Assembly (NCBI GenBank): GCA_001929475.1
Contig: LXFE01000367.1
Span: 1 to 13,055, forward strand
Source: Neolecta irregularis DAH-3
Lineage: Eukaryota > Ascomycota > Neolectomycetes > Neolectales > Neolectaceae
Length of the DNA: 13,055 bases
Direction of reading: 5' to 3'
Made by a program: the position numbers and the translations under genes. Shown piece by piece: positions 1-7,598 of this stretch. Within the stretch, counting starts at the first letter, position 1. Each line of letters begins with the position of its first letter. The notes below the pieces were generated by a model. It worked only from the letters and a program-made list of their open reading frames with translations. It ran no database searches and had not been told where the DNA came from.

Positions 1-84
1 TCAGCCATTTGCGCTTTTCAGATTGTAGAATATTACTTAAGGGCAAGGAGCCCGCCCTAAATCTTTGTCAATTTATCGCGAACC

Positions 85-566
85 ATGTTGTCGATCTTTT
101 TGTTCATCGCCTTGTGTGGAAAGCTTTCCTTTGCAGGGTACTATCTTGACAAATTTGATGATCAGAGCCCCTTGGGACTATCGATCCATATGAATCCCCA
201 ACTCTTGCACCCGTCTCATATTATCGGTTTCGAAACCCGTGACCAGGTGAGCCAACTCGAAATCTGTGCTGAACACTGCTTCAAAGACAGTTGGTGTGGT
301 TCTTGCCTTTGGGCAAGTCAACGGGATCCCGGCAACAACTACTACAACTACTTTTGCTACCTATTTGATAGAGAATCGGTTGTGGACGTTACGCCAGTGA
401 ACGCGCCAGTGGACGATTGGCCGGATTTCTTCGGCAGGTACTTCACGAAAATTAGGGTTAGTTGGGACTTAAAAGTCATCTGATGTTTTAGGTGGAAAGG
501 AAATTCAGCAAGACTCTTTCAGATAAGACTCTTTCAGATATTGATGTCATTACTCAAAGGATGTAA
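85..566 (+). CDS. Small secreted Cys-rich protein, two exons, function unknown
   Basis: I do not recognise this gene. The ATG at 85 opens a classical signal peptide: Met, a hydrophobic run LSIFLFIALCG, then likely cleavage after SFA (about residue 17). The mature part has paired cysteines (ICAEHCF, SWCGSC, then YFCYLF) in a spacing loosely like a PAN/apple or WSC-type fold, but I cannot assign a family. Read without splicing it stops at 481-483 (132 aa). A 35-nt segment, 457-491 (GTTAGT to TTTTAG, with CTGAT 10 nt before the end), matches every other intron here. Removing it in phase 0 gives a 148-aa protein ending at 566. Its tail contains a perfect 15-bp tandem repeat (510-524 and 525-539, encoding KTLSD twice). 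Exons 85-456 and 492-566. Secretion is well supported; splicing is inference. Confidence 0.55.
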
Positions 567-597
567 TTCAACAATAATATTGTAATTCAATTATTGT
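562..597. repeat. AT-rich direct and inverted repeat in the 3' region of the secreted-protein gene
   Basis: TGTAATTCAA occurs at 562-571 and again at 581-590. ACAATAAT at 571-578 is the reverse complement of ATTATTGT at 590-597, with an 11-nt loop. It overlaps and follows the proposed stop codon, so it could be a 3'-end hairpin. It is AT-only and may be chance. Confidence 0.3.
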
Positions 598-1231
598 CAA
601 TTTTGAGTATTGCCTATTTCCTGTCGCCCATACAACAAACATATACTCCATGGTGGCCAGCTAACCCCTCCAGACACCCGCTCACTACTGGGATCTCCAG
701 CTTCTGCTGCCATTCCGCCCCCTCGACGCTGCCCTCCGGCCTGCCTATCGCACAAGCGGCCCACCGACCTGCAGCCGGGTATCTACCAGCAGAGCTCTGG
801 CGACACAAAATGGACATGCCACCCCTCTGGACAGCACCGACAGCCCTACCTCTGGACTGGACAACCCTCTTGCACAAGGCAGAGTCATCATCAGCCCCAC
901 TGTCCCCAATATGATCCACACCTACGCCTGCCTGCTCTGGTTGCCATGCGGCAGGCGCATCTTCATCCTCATCCACATACACCACCTGCATCTCACTTAC
1001 TTGCCATAATATTACTGCAATCGGATTTCAAGCCTATAAAATAGATAAATGGCTATACCTAGCCTAAGTCAAGTTCACTTATGCTGGTTTTCGGTAAACC
1101 TAGTCTTATCCTTACTCGGGCTTCAATACTTACAGGACATGGGAAAATCCCTTTCAAGGTATAGCTTCCCTGGCAGAAGATGTCCATTTATTTCCTATTC
1201 CATAAGAACTATATCAACTCTCAAACATACT
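567..1231. other. Gene-free stretch with a GC-rich island (about 620-1005)
   Basis: This convergent intergenic region separates the secreted-protein gene from the 3' end of the ZFAND1-like gene. Bases from about 640 to 990 are clearly richer in G and C, especially C on the + strand, than the flanks. Here several frames are open at once: two with start codons (594-914 and 610-1044), the third forward frame without a start from about 665 to 1008, and 614-991 on the minus strand. Their translations are low-complexity, rich in Pro, Ser, His and Leu, with no motif I know. Mutual openness points to base composition rather than selection. From 1045 to 1231 the sequence is AT-rich again and I see nothing in it. 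Confidence 0.5.
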
Positions 1232-2112
1232 TTATAACCCACGAACAAAGACAACGGTATGGAAATTCTTAACCTCTGAATTTTCAAACAGCTCGCTAGT
1301 CTTTAACACTTCGCCGCTCTCGACGTGCCATAGACTCAATTTCAACCAATCAGCTCGAGTATTAGAGCAAAATTATACCTGGTCTAAATTAATTGTATTA
1401 TTGACGTTCCGTAATCCCATCCTACCAGTTAGCTGAAGCCTGAGAAGATGTCCACATACATTGTAGCTAACCGATCTAAAACCTTTCCATTACTCCAATC
1501 TTTTGATACGAAAACCTCCATTTTGGAGTTTCTTGACTTTTCGCCAGGAGGAGCTTCGATCCAAAACCAAACTCTCTTTTCCTGAGGAACTTTATCGTCG
1601 CCTTTTGCCAGTCTTTTCATTTCTACGATATTATGTTTTGGACCGGGCCTTTTGAGCAAAGCCTGCTTCCTCTCTTCTCCCCACTTCTTAATTCGTAATA
1701 ACGCTGATCGTTGTGATTTCTGGAAGGGCGTCTCTGGTGCGCCTGAACAATTATGATCGATTGCATGCCGATCCTTGAGACAATAAATATTTCTGCAAAT
1801 GCATATTGTTCCTGGCGAAGTAGTATCGTTTAGTTCTGTTAAACATTTTGCGCATTTGCCGGTCGCCTTTGAGTTTACTGGCCATTTATCTGATATCGGC
1901 GATGGGGAATTCTTTTTGGCAAGAAATTTACAAGAGTGTATTTCTGCTTTCCAGTGTTCGTTGCAGAACTTGAGGTTGCAGAATTCGCATCTGAATGGGA
2001 GAAAATCTAGTATCCTGATTAGTTGTTGCAAAGTCACTGTAAATAAACCAAGCTGTCGACATTCGGCACAGCGGTCCCCTATTTCTTCAAATTCGCCGAC
2101 TTGTTGTTCCAT
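1232..2112 (-). CDS. AN1-type zinc finger/ubiquitin-like protein, Cuz1/ZFAND1 family (internal stop in UBL part)
   Basis: Cuz1/ZFAND1 proteins bind Cdc48/p97 and the proteasome and help clear stress granules and damaged proteins after arsenite stress (family knowledge). The start MEQQVGEF at 2112 places the first AN1 finger at the N-terminus as usual: CAECRQL joined across a 42-nt intron (2007-2048, phase 1) to DFLPFRCEFCNLKFC. A second finger follows (CAKC, CICRNIYC, DHNC). The segment KDWSNGKVLDRLA opens the C-terminal UBL. An unspliced stop occurs at 1429-1431, but a 38-nt intron at 1422-1459 (GTATGT, branch GCTAAC, GGTAG) restores family sequence MMGLRNVNNT. In the same frame a TAA at 1373-1375 then interrupts, yet coding resumes (LWHVESGEVL ... 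FVRGL) to TAA at 1232-1234, giving about 265 residues, the usual family length. No GT-AG or GC-AG intron with matching phases removes the stop. The 5' side is solid; the last exon is unresolved. Confidence 0.8.
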
Positions 2113-2301
2113 ATGACCTTGATATTTTTGGTTTAAAGATTTACAAGGAATTTGGGCAATTGCGGTTGAAAATGCGGATTTGGCAAATAAGACGTAAGCG
2201 ACGGTTCGGAGAACAACAAAGTACTTTCTTTGAAGCATATAAAAAGAAACAACCATCCAAAAATATGATATGAGAAATAACGCCAGATTTCCACATATTT
2301 T

Positions 2302-3237
2302 CTAAGAATCTGCTTTAATGACAGCATTTGACCGATTAATCATTGCCATTCGATGGACCTGCTCCTTTTTCTGAAACACAGAACTTTTGCCCTCCATAAC
2401 CTCTAGGACCTCTTGTGCAAATCGAATGCTGAAATTGGTATGGCCCCGTTTATCACATGCGCCACACATCCAGAGCAATGCTTGTCGGTGACGCTGTCGC
2501 TCTTTGAGCGGGACAGGCACCGCAACCTTCTTGGAGCCTTTTGATTGTTGGACAATCTTTACCAACGGAGAGGCAGATTCGACTGCTTGACGAAGTGTCT
2601 CGACGGGATCGACATGGACTTTCCCGCGCAGGTATTCGAGAATATCTTGAACTAATTTCTGGGCTTTGGATTTTTTCCCTTCTCGCATGATTAAATTAAC
2701 AAAATATGCACACAGAGGATCTGTTCTGACGGGTATATTGATAGACTTGGGATCGACACATAGCTCTTCGGGGTCGGGATTCCCCTGTAAATCGAACTGG
2801 ATTCTCTTGAGCCCGTCAGGTCCCTCTAGTCCCATTATTGCTTCTGGAGTATCCTCCAACGCAGTGTTGCCTTGTTCGGATATTTTCTGGACTGCAATGG
2901 AGTCTTCTGGGACTTGGTCGATGGGCGATGGGTTTTCAGGGTCTTCCTTGTCGCTATGCAGAATATTATCGGATGCTGTAGCCTGTTCGAATATTTTCTG
3001 GACTGCAATGGAGTCTTCTTGGACGATGGGCGATGGTTTTTCAGGGCATTCCTTGTCGTTATGCAGAATATTATCGGATGCTGTAGCCTTTTCTGTGACA
3101 TTCCCAATGTTTTTGTTGGTGACAATTTTTTTCGTCTGGGGAGGGCGTTTTGCGCGGGAGGATGCAAACCGCAGAAGCAAGCGGTTCTGCACTGGGAATC
3201 GACCCAAAAGTGGCCGCAGGGGAGAAAGAACGAACAT
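2302..3237 (-). CDS. Mitochondrial small-subunit ribosomal protein uS7m
   Basis: uS7 nucleates the head of the small ribosomal subunit by binding the 3' major domain of the rRNA. This 311-aa, intron-less protein carries the uS7 core from about residue 170: DPLCAYFVNLIMREGKKSKA, then VETLRQAVESASPLVKI, the basic stretch VPVPLKERQRHRQALLWM and a C-terminus ending VHRMAMINRSNAVIKADS. The N-terminus (MFVLSPLRPLLGRF, then RLLLRFASSRAKR) is basic, hydroxylated and lacks acids, a typical mitochondrial presequence, so this is the organellar rather than the cytosolic form. Between presequence and core lies an acidic region with two near-identical copies of about 35 residues. That insert is absent from the uS7 fold. 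The gene lies 189 bases upstream of the ZFAND1-like gene on the same strand and is divergent from NOT2. Confidence 0.92.
   Translation of the reverse strand: MFVLSPLRPLLGRFPVQNRLLLRFASSRAKRPPQTKKIVTNKNIGNVTEKATASDNILHNDKECPEKPSPIVQEDSIAVQKIFEQATASDNILHSDKEDPENPSPIDQVPEDSIAVQKISEQGNTALEDTPEAIMGLEGPDGLKRIQFDLQGNPDPEELCVDPKSINIPVRTDPLCAYFVNLIMREGKKSKAQKLVQDILEYLRGKVHVDPVETLRQAVESASPLVKIVQQSKGSKKVAVPVPLKERQRHRQALLWMCGACDKRGHTNFSIRFAQEVLEVMEGKSSVFQKKEQVHRMAMINRSNAVIKADS
2874..3090 (-). repeat. In-frame tandem duplication (two units of about 111 and 105 bp) inside uS7m
   Basis: The two units share long identical runs (for example TATTTTCTGGACTGCAATGG at 2881 and again at 2992, 111 bases apart, and the stretch around GCAGAATATTATCGGATG in each). 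One unit carries six extra bases. In protein, ATASDNILHNDKECPEKPSP is followed by ATASDNILHSDKEDPENPSP, each ending EDSIAVQKI(F/S)EQ. The high nucleotide identity implies a recent event. Confidence 0.9.
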
Positions 3238-3473
3238 TCAAGGCACCGAGTAATGAGAGGTCGGAGATTCCAAAGTTGCTTCGAACGCCCGTTTGCCATA
3301 TAACCTCCAGAGAATTCGGCTATCGCCCTCTGGTATCAGCGTTTGAGATATCACAGCGTGTCGCTAACCGCCGGGACCTGCCCTAATCCGAGTACGGAAT
3401 CCCGCTATCGCCAACTTCGGGCCAGCTAGCTTACGGTCAAAGGTCATCGTCAAACTTCATTTGCTCCAACGCG
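3238..3473. promoter_or_regulatory. Shared upstream region of divergent uS7m and NOT2 genes
   Basis: The 236 bases between two divergent start codons must hold the upstream elements of both genes. The motif GCTATCGCC occurs twice on the + strand, near 3319 and 3402. I see no clear TATA box. Its promoter role follows from position only. Confidence 0.4.
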
Positions 3474-5219
3474 ATGAATCCAAACAGAGGAATCCATCCT
3501 ATGCAGTCGCCCTCTTCAAGAGGAAACATCGGCCGCCCTCCAAGCAGTATGCCCGTCTTCTGCAGCTCAATGCCAGGTACTAAGAGCATTTTCTAGACAA
3601 TGCCAACTCGTGGACATTCAGCAACCCTGGCGCGCTTGCTGCTCCTCCTCTAAGTCAAGGCGTTCCCTTGCAGAGCCGGTTAACCCAGAATCATTTGTCA
3701 AGTACAGCTCAGTTTTTCCAGCAGTCCCCAAACCCACCCCCGGGAATGCAGTCGCAAGGACCATTTGACCAAAATGATTTCCCAGCCTTGGGAGCTTCAG
3801 GGCCAAACAACCAGAATCGAGACCCAAACTCGAACCAGAGTTATGCAGGGATTTCTAGTGTGCAGCAGCAGCAACAGCAGCAACAGCAGCAAAATTCGTT
3901 TCTCCATCTTTCCCCAAATCGTGCACGATCACCTCCCGGTATCGGAGACGGTCAATATGCTTCTTTGAATGCGTCTTTAAATATTACTGAAAATGATTTC
4001 CCAGCTTTGGCATCTCAGTCTGGAAATATGGGCGGCCGACAAACTCCCCATCATCTGCAGCAGCATCAGATACAGCATCATCAAACAAATGGTTATCCAC
4101 TGCCTCTTTCGCCAAATGAAAATGGTCCCAATTCAATGTCGTCGAATTTTGCTCGAGTAAATGGCCAAGAGGAATTGTCACAGCACCAGAATTCGCTGTT
4201 AGGCTCGTTCAGGAATGGCAATCCGCCGCCTCAGCAGTATGATAATCCGAACCACAGCAATGATCCTTTCAGTATGTTTTCATAGGTCGTCCCCTACTCA
4301 TTCTCTAGGAAAAGCCAACGACATTGGTGCTCGGCATTCTTCGGCTATGAACAATCTTATCAATGATTTTTCACGGCAAAATATTAATCATCAGGGACCT
4401 TTGGAACAGGATAGAAAGGTACGTTTTGAATTTCCTGCTAATCCTTATTTTTTTAAGCTATCGTCTGAATCTCCCAACGTTGCGCTCGGCACAATAGACG
4501 GAAGAATGGTGAATATTCCCAATAGTCCGCCACCTTGCAATGATTCCATGACAGAGACGGAAAAATTCGGGCTGAAAGGGATTCTAGGTGTGATTAAACA
4601 GGATAATCCAGAAAGCATGCTTCTTCCACTGGGGAAGGATTTACATCAATACGGCCTTCCTATTCCTGGAAAGTAAGCAATCCCAGTTCTTGATGCGGAT
4701 GCTTAGAATTAAAGTGATCGCCCGCTTTGGTCGACATTCTTTTCCCCATGGGGAGAGCCCACAAGAGCTATGGACGAACCATCATTTTCATTACCAGGAT
4801 GCTATAACGTCTCAGTGCCGCCTCCAATGATACCGAAAGTGGCATCATTCGGCGATGATACATTATTCTACATGTTCTACACGTTTCCCAGAGATGTTTG
4901 CCAGGAACTAGCTGCCCAGGAACTGTATACTTTTCATGGCATATACACTGATGTGCAGTTCCAATCGCGGATGGCGATTCCATAAAGACCATCGGGTGTG
5001 GTTAACAAAAGACGTTGCAAGTGATCCATACATGAAAAACAATCATTATGAGCGTGGACATTATGTGTTTTTCAATCCAGAGACATGGGAACGACAGAAG
5101 CTGGTATGAGACCTGTGATTTATAGTTACCGACTTGTACAGAAGGACTTTGCATTGGTATACGCTGACCTGGAAAATAGGGCTTTTAATCCTCTGTTGGG
5201 TTTGCCTGCAATACAGTGA
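3474..5219 (+). CDS. NOT2: CCR4-NOT complex subunit 2 (NOT2/CNOT2), six exons, 514 aa
   Basis: NOT2 pairs with NOT3/5 and docks on the NOT1 scaffold of the CCR4-NOT deadenylase, acting in mRNA decay and transcription control. Exons, fixed by phase: 3474-3546, 3597-4271, 4309-4672, 4715-4924, 4959-5103, 5142-5219; introns are 50, 37, 42, 34 and 38 nt. The N-terminal half is low-complexity (Pro, Ser, Gln, Asn), with two NDFPAL motifs (about residues 84-89 and 157-162) and a ten-Gln tract (3863-3892). The C-terminal NOT-box domain begins about residue 310 (EKFGLKGILGVIK) and contains LPLGKDLHQYGLPIPG, SPWGEP, SLPGCYNV, DDTLFYMFYTFPRDVCQELA, GWRFHKDHRVWLTK, NHYERGHYVFFNPETW and the final KDFALVYADLENR. 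These match CNOT2 block for block. The ATG at 3474 precedes an in-frame exon that joins in phase 1. Intron 1 has a GTATGC donor and TACTAAG branch site. Confidence 0.93.
3863..3892 (+). repeat. CAG/CAA tract encoding ten glutamines in NOT2
   Basis: Ten consecutive Gln codons, mixed CAG and CAA, sit between the two NDFPAL motifs. The codon mixture makes it less slippage-prone than a pure CAG run. Confidence 0.9.
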
Positions 5220-5399
5220 TTGTGACCACTTTATTTGTACTTTGCGAGTATTTTCCAAGGGATGAATGTAGATGTACTTTTTTTCTTTTGGGCGGGACAA
5301 ATACATCTTCAGGTCTTGAAAATTTCCAGACTTTCCTCAGTAGCCGGAAGTTGTTATTCCTATTGCTACCCAATGCCGGAGAATATCCAGTGATTTAAC

Positions 5400-6349
5400 A
5401 TGTCGTCCGACATTTCACCTGTAAAGAGACTGGGAATCGACGTCTTTTCGGCGATTTGTGCGGGAAGTCTGGTGCGTTGATTTAATTCAGGTTTGTTGAC
5501 GATATAAAAGGTAGCCCCTTTCGTCGCTATGGTAGATCGGCATGAATTTTTCTCTTAACGGAAGATGCTTACGTGTTTTAGGAGTATAATAGAAAATGCG
5601 AGTGGAAAAAAAAGAATATTTCAGTCTTTGAAACATTCGATTTTAACGATGATTACGAAACCTACTCATTTCTTTTTCTCTCCTGCATACAGACTTGTCT
5701 TTGTATGTGTACTACGACTAGGTAGATACTAAGATCTGTTAGATGGTGTATTCGTGTACTTATTTTAGTGCAAATTTGGTCGACACAACAAGCAATATCG
5801 TCTCGAAAAATCCGGATTTAAAACACCAGAGCAACGGAGTCGAAAAGTTTCTCGCCACGTCGAGGTATTTGAATATTGTTCCATCAAACATACTAAGGAT
5901 ACAAGCACCAATATGATACTCGGGGTCTACAAGGATTGTCGTCTAACCAGATGTTTTGGGCAAGGTGTTCCCCGTCGTTTGCCTCTTCCATCTTACGCTC
6001 TCTTTGTCGCTCGAGACGCACTAACAATTGCTGCGTCATTCAATCTTCCACCACTCCTAGCAACTTATTTCCCCGGAGGTGTAAACACGGCCCAGCTTGT
6101 TTCTCCTTGCGCACTACAGTTTGTTAGCACCCCATTGCATTTATTGGGCCTTGATTTATATAATCGAGAAAAAAAGAACTGGAGAGATCGATTTGAACAA
6201 ATTAGAAGAGAATATTTGAGAAGTTCGTTGGCACGCATTGGAAGGATTTTACCGGCGTTTGGTGCATGAAATTGAAGTCTAAATACTGATACGCTTTAGG
6301 GTTTGGTGGCATCACTAACAGGCATCTCCGTAATTGGTGTTTAGAGTGA
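5400..6349 (+). CDS. Conserved polytopic membrane protein, probably mitochondrial, six exons, 249 aa
   Basis: I assembled this gene from six exons: 5400-5471, 5511-5539, 5582-5702, 5743-5864, 5906-6261, 6300-6349 (750 nt, in frame throughout). No name is known to me, but its blocks look like a conserved uncharacterised fungal family. The N-terminus MSSDISPVKRLGIDVFSA is followed by VAPFVAMVDRSIIENASGKK, THFFFSPAYRLVF, VYSCTYFSANLVDTTSN, NMILGVYKDCRLTRCFG, SYALFVARDALTIAASFNLP, a Pro-rich hydrophobic loop, CALQFVSTPLHLLGLDLYNR and the tail PAFGFGGITNRHLR. There are about four hydrophobic segments separated by charged turns. I see no mitochondrial-carrier signature. Mitochondrial location is inference from general resemblance. 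Introns are 39, 42, 40, 41 and 38 nt; the second has a GC donor. It lies 180 bases downstream of NOT2 on the same strand, and I see nothing in that gap. Confidence 0.82.
5540..5581 (+). other. GC-AG intron (42 nt) in the membrane-protein gene
   Basis: The exon ends GATCG and the intron starts GCATGA and ends GTTTTAG. Only this donor joins MVD to RSIIENASGK in the right phase (2). The GT at 5532 gives phase 0, which no nearby AG matches. GCATGA differs by one base from the GTATGA donors used in NOT2 and the DnaJ gene. Confidence 0.75.
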
Positions 6350-6848
6350 TATGCACCTTGTTACATTATAACGGGGGAGTTTGATAATCAAGTTGCTTTC
6401 GTTCAATCTCTTTTTGATTATGTTGATTTGTAATAGATCTTTTTAGGTTATTTTCTAATTCATGTTATCCGCGTATGATGTCACGATGGTTGACGGGATT
6501 AACAATTTTATGCAGTGAACTGAAATATGTAATAGCCCACAATTCACACTTATGTGCTCTGTACTCGCTTGGTCTTGTTATACAAGTCCGGGGTTTTTGA
6601 TGACGAGCGGGAGTTGTTTCACTTTGGGATTTGAAAACCGGCGATCCAAGGAATAGTCTCAGCGAGACTCTGCTTGAATGGTGCCAGGATTTAACAATTG
6701 GGGTTTCTAGAATATACTGGCCACGGATGTCAAAATCTGTAAGTAGTGTTCTATTTGAGACATCTTCGGAGACGTCATTAGTCCACTTTCACTCTGGACT
6801 CGAACCTGTCCGCTAACCATCATCCATACATATTATTCTTTAGCTGCC
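6350..6848. other. Intergenic stretch without a recognised gene
   Basis: About 500 AT-leaning bases lie between the membrane-protein stop and the SAP30-like start. A 62-codon open frame without family features runs 6631-6816 and I take it as chance. A perfect 6-bp hairpin with a 3-nt loop (AGTCTC-AGC-GAGACT) lies at 6655-6669. The end of the stretch must hold the SAP30-like promoter. I see no RNA gene that I can support. Confidence 0.5.
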
Positions 6849-7345
6849 ATGGCCAGGATCCGCTCCACCGCCGGGAACTTTGAAGATATCCGCTCGGAAA
6901 TCAGCAACTCAGCTTCGATTAAGGGTCTTACCGCAGCCGAAAGGAAAGCCGCTGCAACATCATCAGCGAAGAACCTGGTTGCCCCAGATATCCCAGCTGT
7001 AATCTTCGTCCTACCGCCGTTCTAACTTGTTCCAGTTCGATGTTATATCGCTGCCTCCCGTGTCTATTCGCAAATACAGAGCGGCATATAAACTTCCCGG
7101 TTCGTCAACAACTCCCTCTTCATCCGCCTCTTCATTGAATGGAATCCAGAAACGCTCGAGTGTAGGGATGCGTGCTTGTGCGGGCAATGCCCTTCAGAAA
7201 CATTTCGACTCAATGCATATTCCTAAAGAGCATGAAATCGCTGCACGGTTTTTATATCGCGTGAAAACTCAAGGTCACCTACTTCATTACATTGCTCGGC
7301 TAATGGCTAGATCGAGAACTCAGAGTTCGTTTTGGCCCGTCATGA
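6849..7345 (+). CDS. SAP30-like Sin3-binding protein, three exons, 140 aa
   Basis: SAP30 links the Sin3 corepressor to the Rpd3/HDAC deacetylase in the nucleus. Exons 6849-6998, 7036-7273 and 7311-7345 total 423 nt. The first 50 residues (MARIRSTAGNFEDIRSEISN ...) are not recognisable. The Sin3-binding domain follows from residue 51: FDVISLPPVSIRKYRAAYKL, a Ser-rich loop, then GNALQKHFDSMHIPKEHEIA and RFLYRVKTQ, finishing DRELRVRFGPS. This matches the SAP30 pattern LP..SLRRYK..YKL, then G.HF.S.PV.E...Y.F.Y.VK. The introns (37 nt each) carry CTAAC and CTAAT branch sites. The second donor, GTCACC, is weak, and unspliced reading would run on to 7494 with an unrelated tail. No zinc finger like that of animal SAP30 is present. 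It converges on the DnaJ gene. Confidence 0.85.
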
Positions 7346-7598
7346 TCTTTCCCTTCAATGGTAACACGAAAGCGGTCTTTTTTTCATTAGAGGATACGGG
7401 CGTTATTCTCTTTTTGGGAACATTTATCTATACACGGCTATTTAATTTTCAATGGAGGTTCTCTTTTGTTGTGTTACGAGATAGGCTAAGTTAATTTGGA
7501 GAAGATTTGTGATGGGGGACTCGGATTTAAGTTTCTCAGTCCTAATTGAATTGTATGAGAGTGAATATCAATATCAAAACTCCAAGACTACTTCATCT
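7346..7598. other. Convergent intergenic gap, SAP30-like / DnaJ
   Basis: This stretch of 253 bases lies between two stop codons. It is AT-rich, presumably both 3' UTRs. I see no other feature. Confidence 0.4.

Noticed and set aside
594-1044. Overlapping forward and reverse open frames as genes
   Set aside because: All are low-complexity, mutually overlapping and explained by GC-rich composition; no motif or start context supports one.
2113-2256. Upstream extension of the ZFAND1-like protein starting at 2256
   Set aside because: Family members begin a few residues before the first AN1 finger. The extension has no similarity and fits an untranslated leader.
2835-3303. Long open frames on either strand across the uS7m gene
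   Set aside because: They are frame shadows of uS7m and are kept open by the duplicated segment.
3577-3596. A 20-nt GT-AG intron in NOT2 (GTACTAAG to TTCTAG) that would also keep frame
   Set aside because: The GTACTAAG is better read as the branch site (TACTAAG) of a 50-nt intron, 3547-3596, whose GTATGC donor is canonical and whose phase also fits.
5104-5125. A 22-nt intron at the end of NOT2 exon 5
   Set aside because: The following reading hits a stop after 13 residues. The AG at 5140-5141 restores the family ending KDFALVYADLENR in phase.
5220-5399. Short open frames on both strands between NOT2 and the membrane-protein gene
   Set aside because: They are only about 60 codons, lack family features, and occupy the expected 3' UTR and promoter space.
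6470-6525. Possible C/D-box snoRNA (ATGATGT ... CTGA)
   Set aside because: The C box is imperfect and there is no terminal stem or internal C'/D' pair.
6785-6822. tRNA T-arm look-alike (GGACTCGAACC, minus strand)
   Set aside because: The stem has two mismatches and no acceptor, D or anticodon arm can be folded around it.
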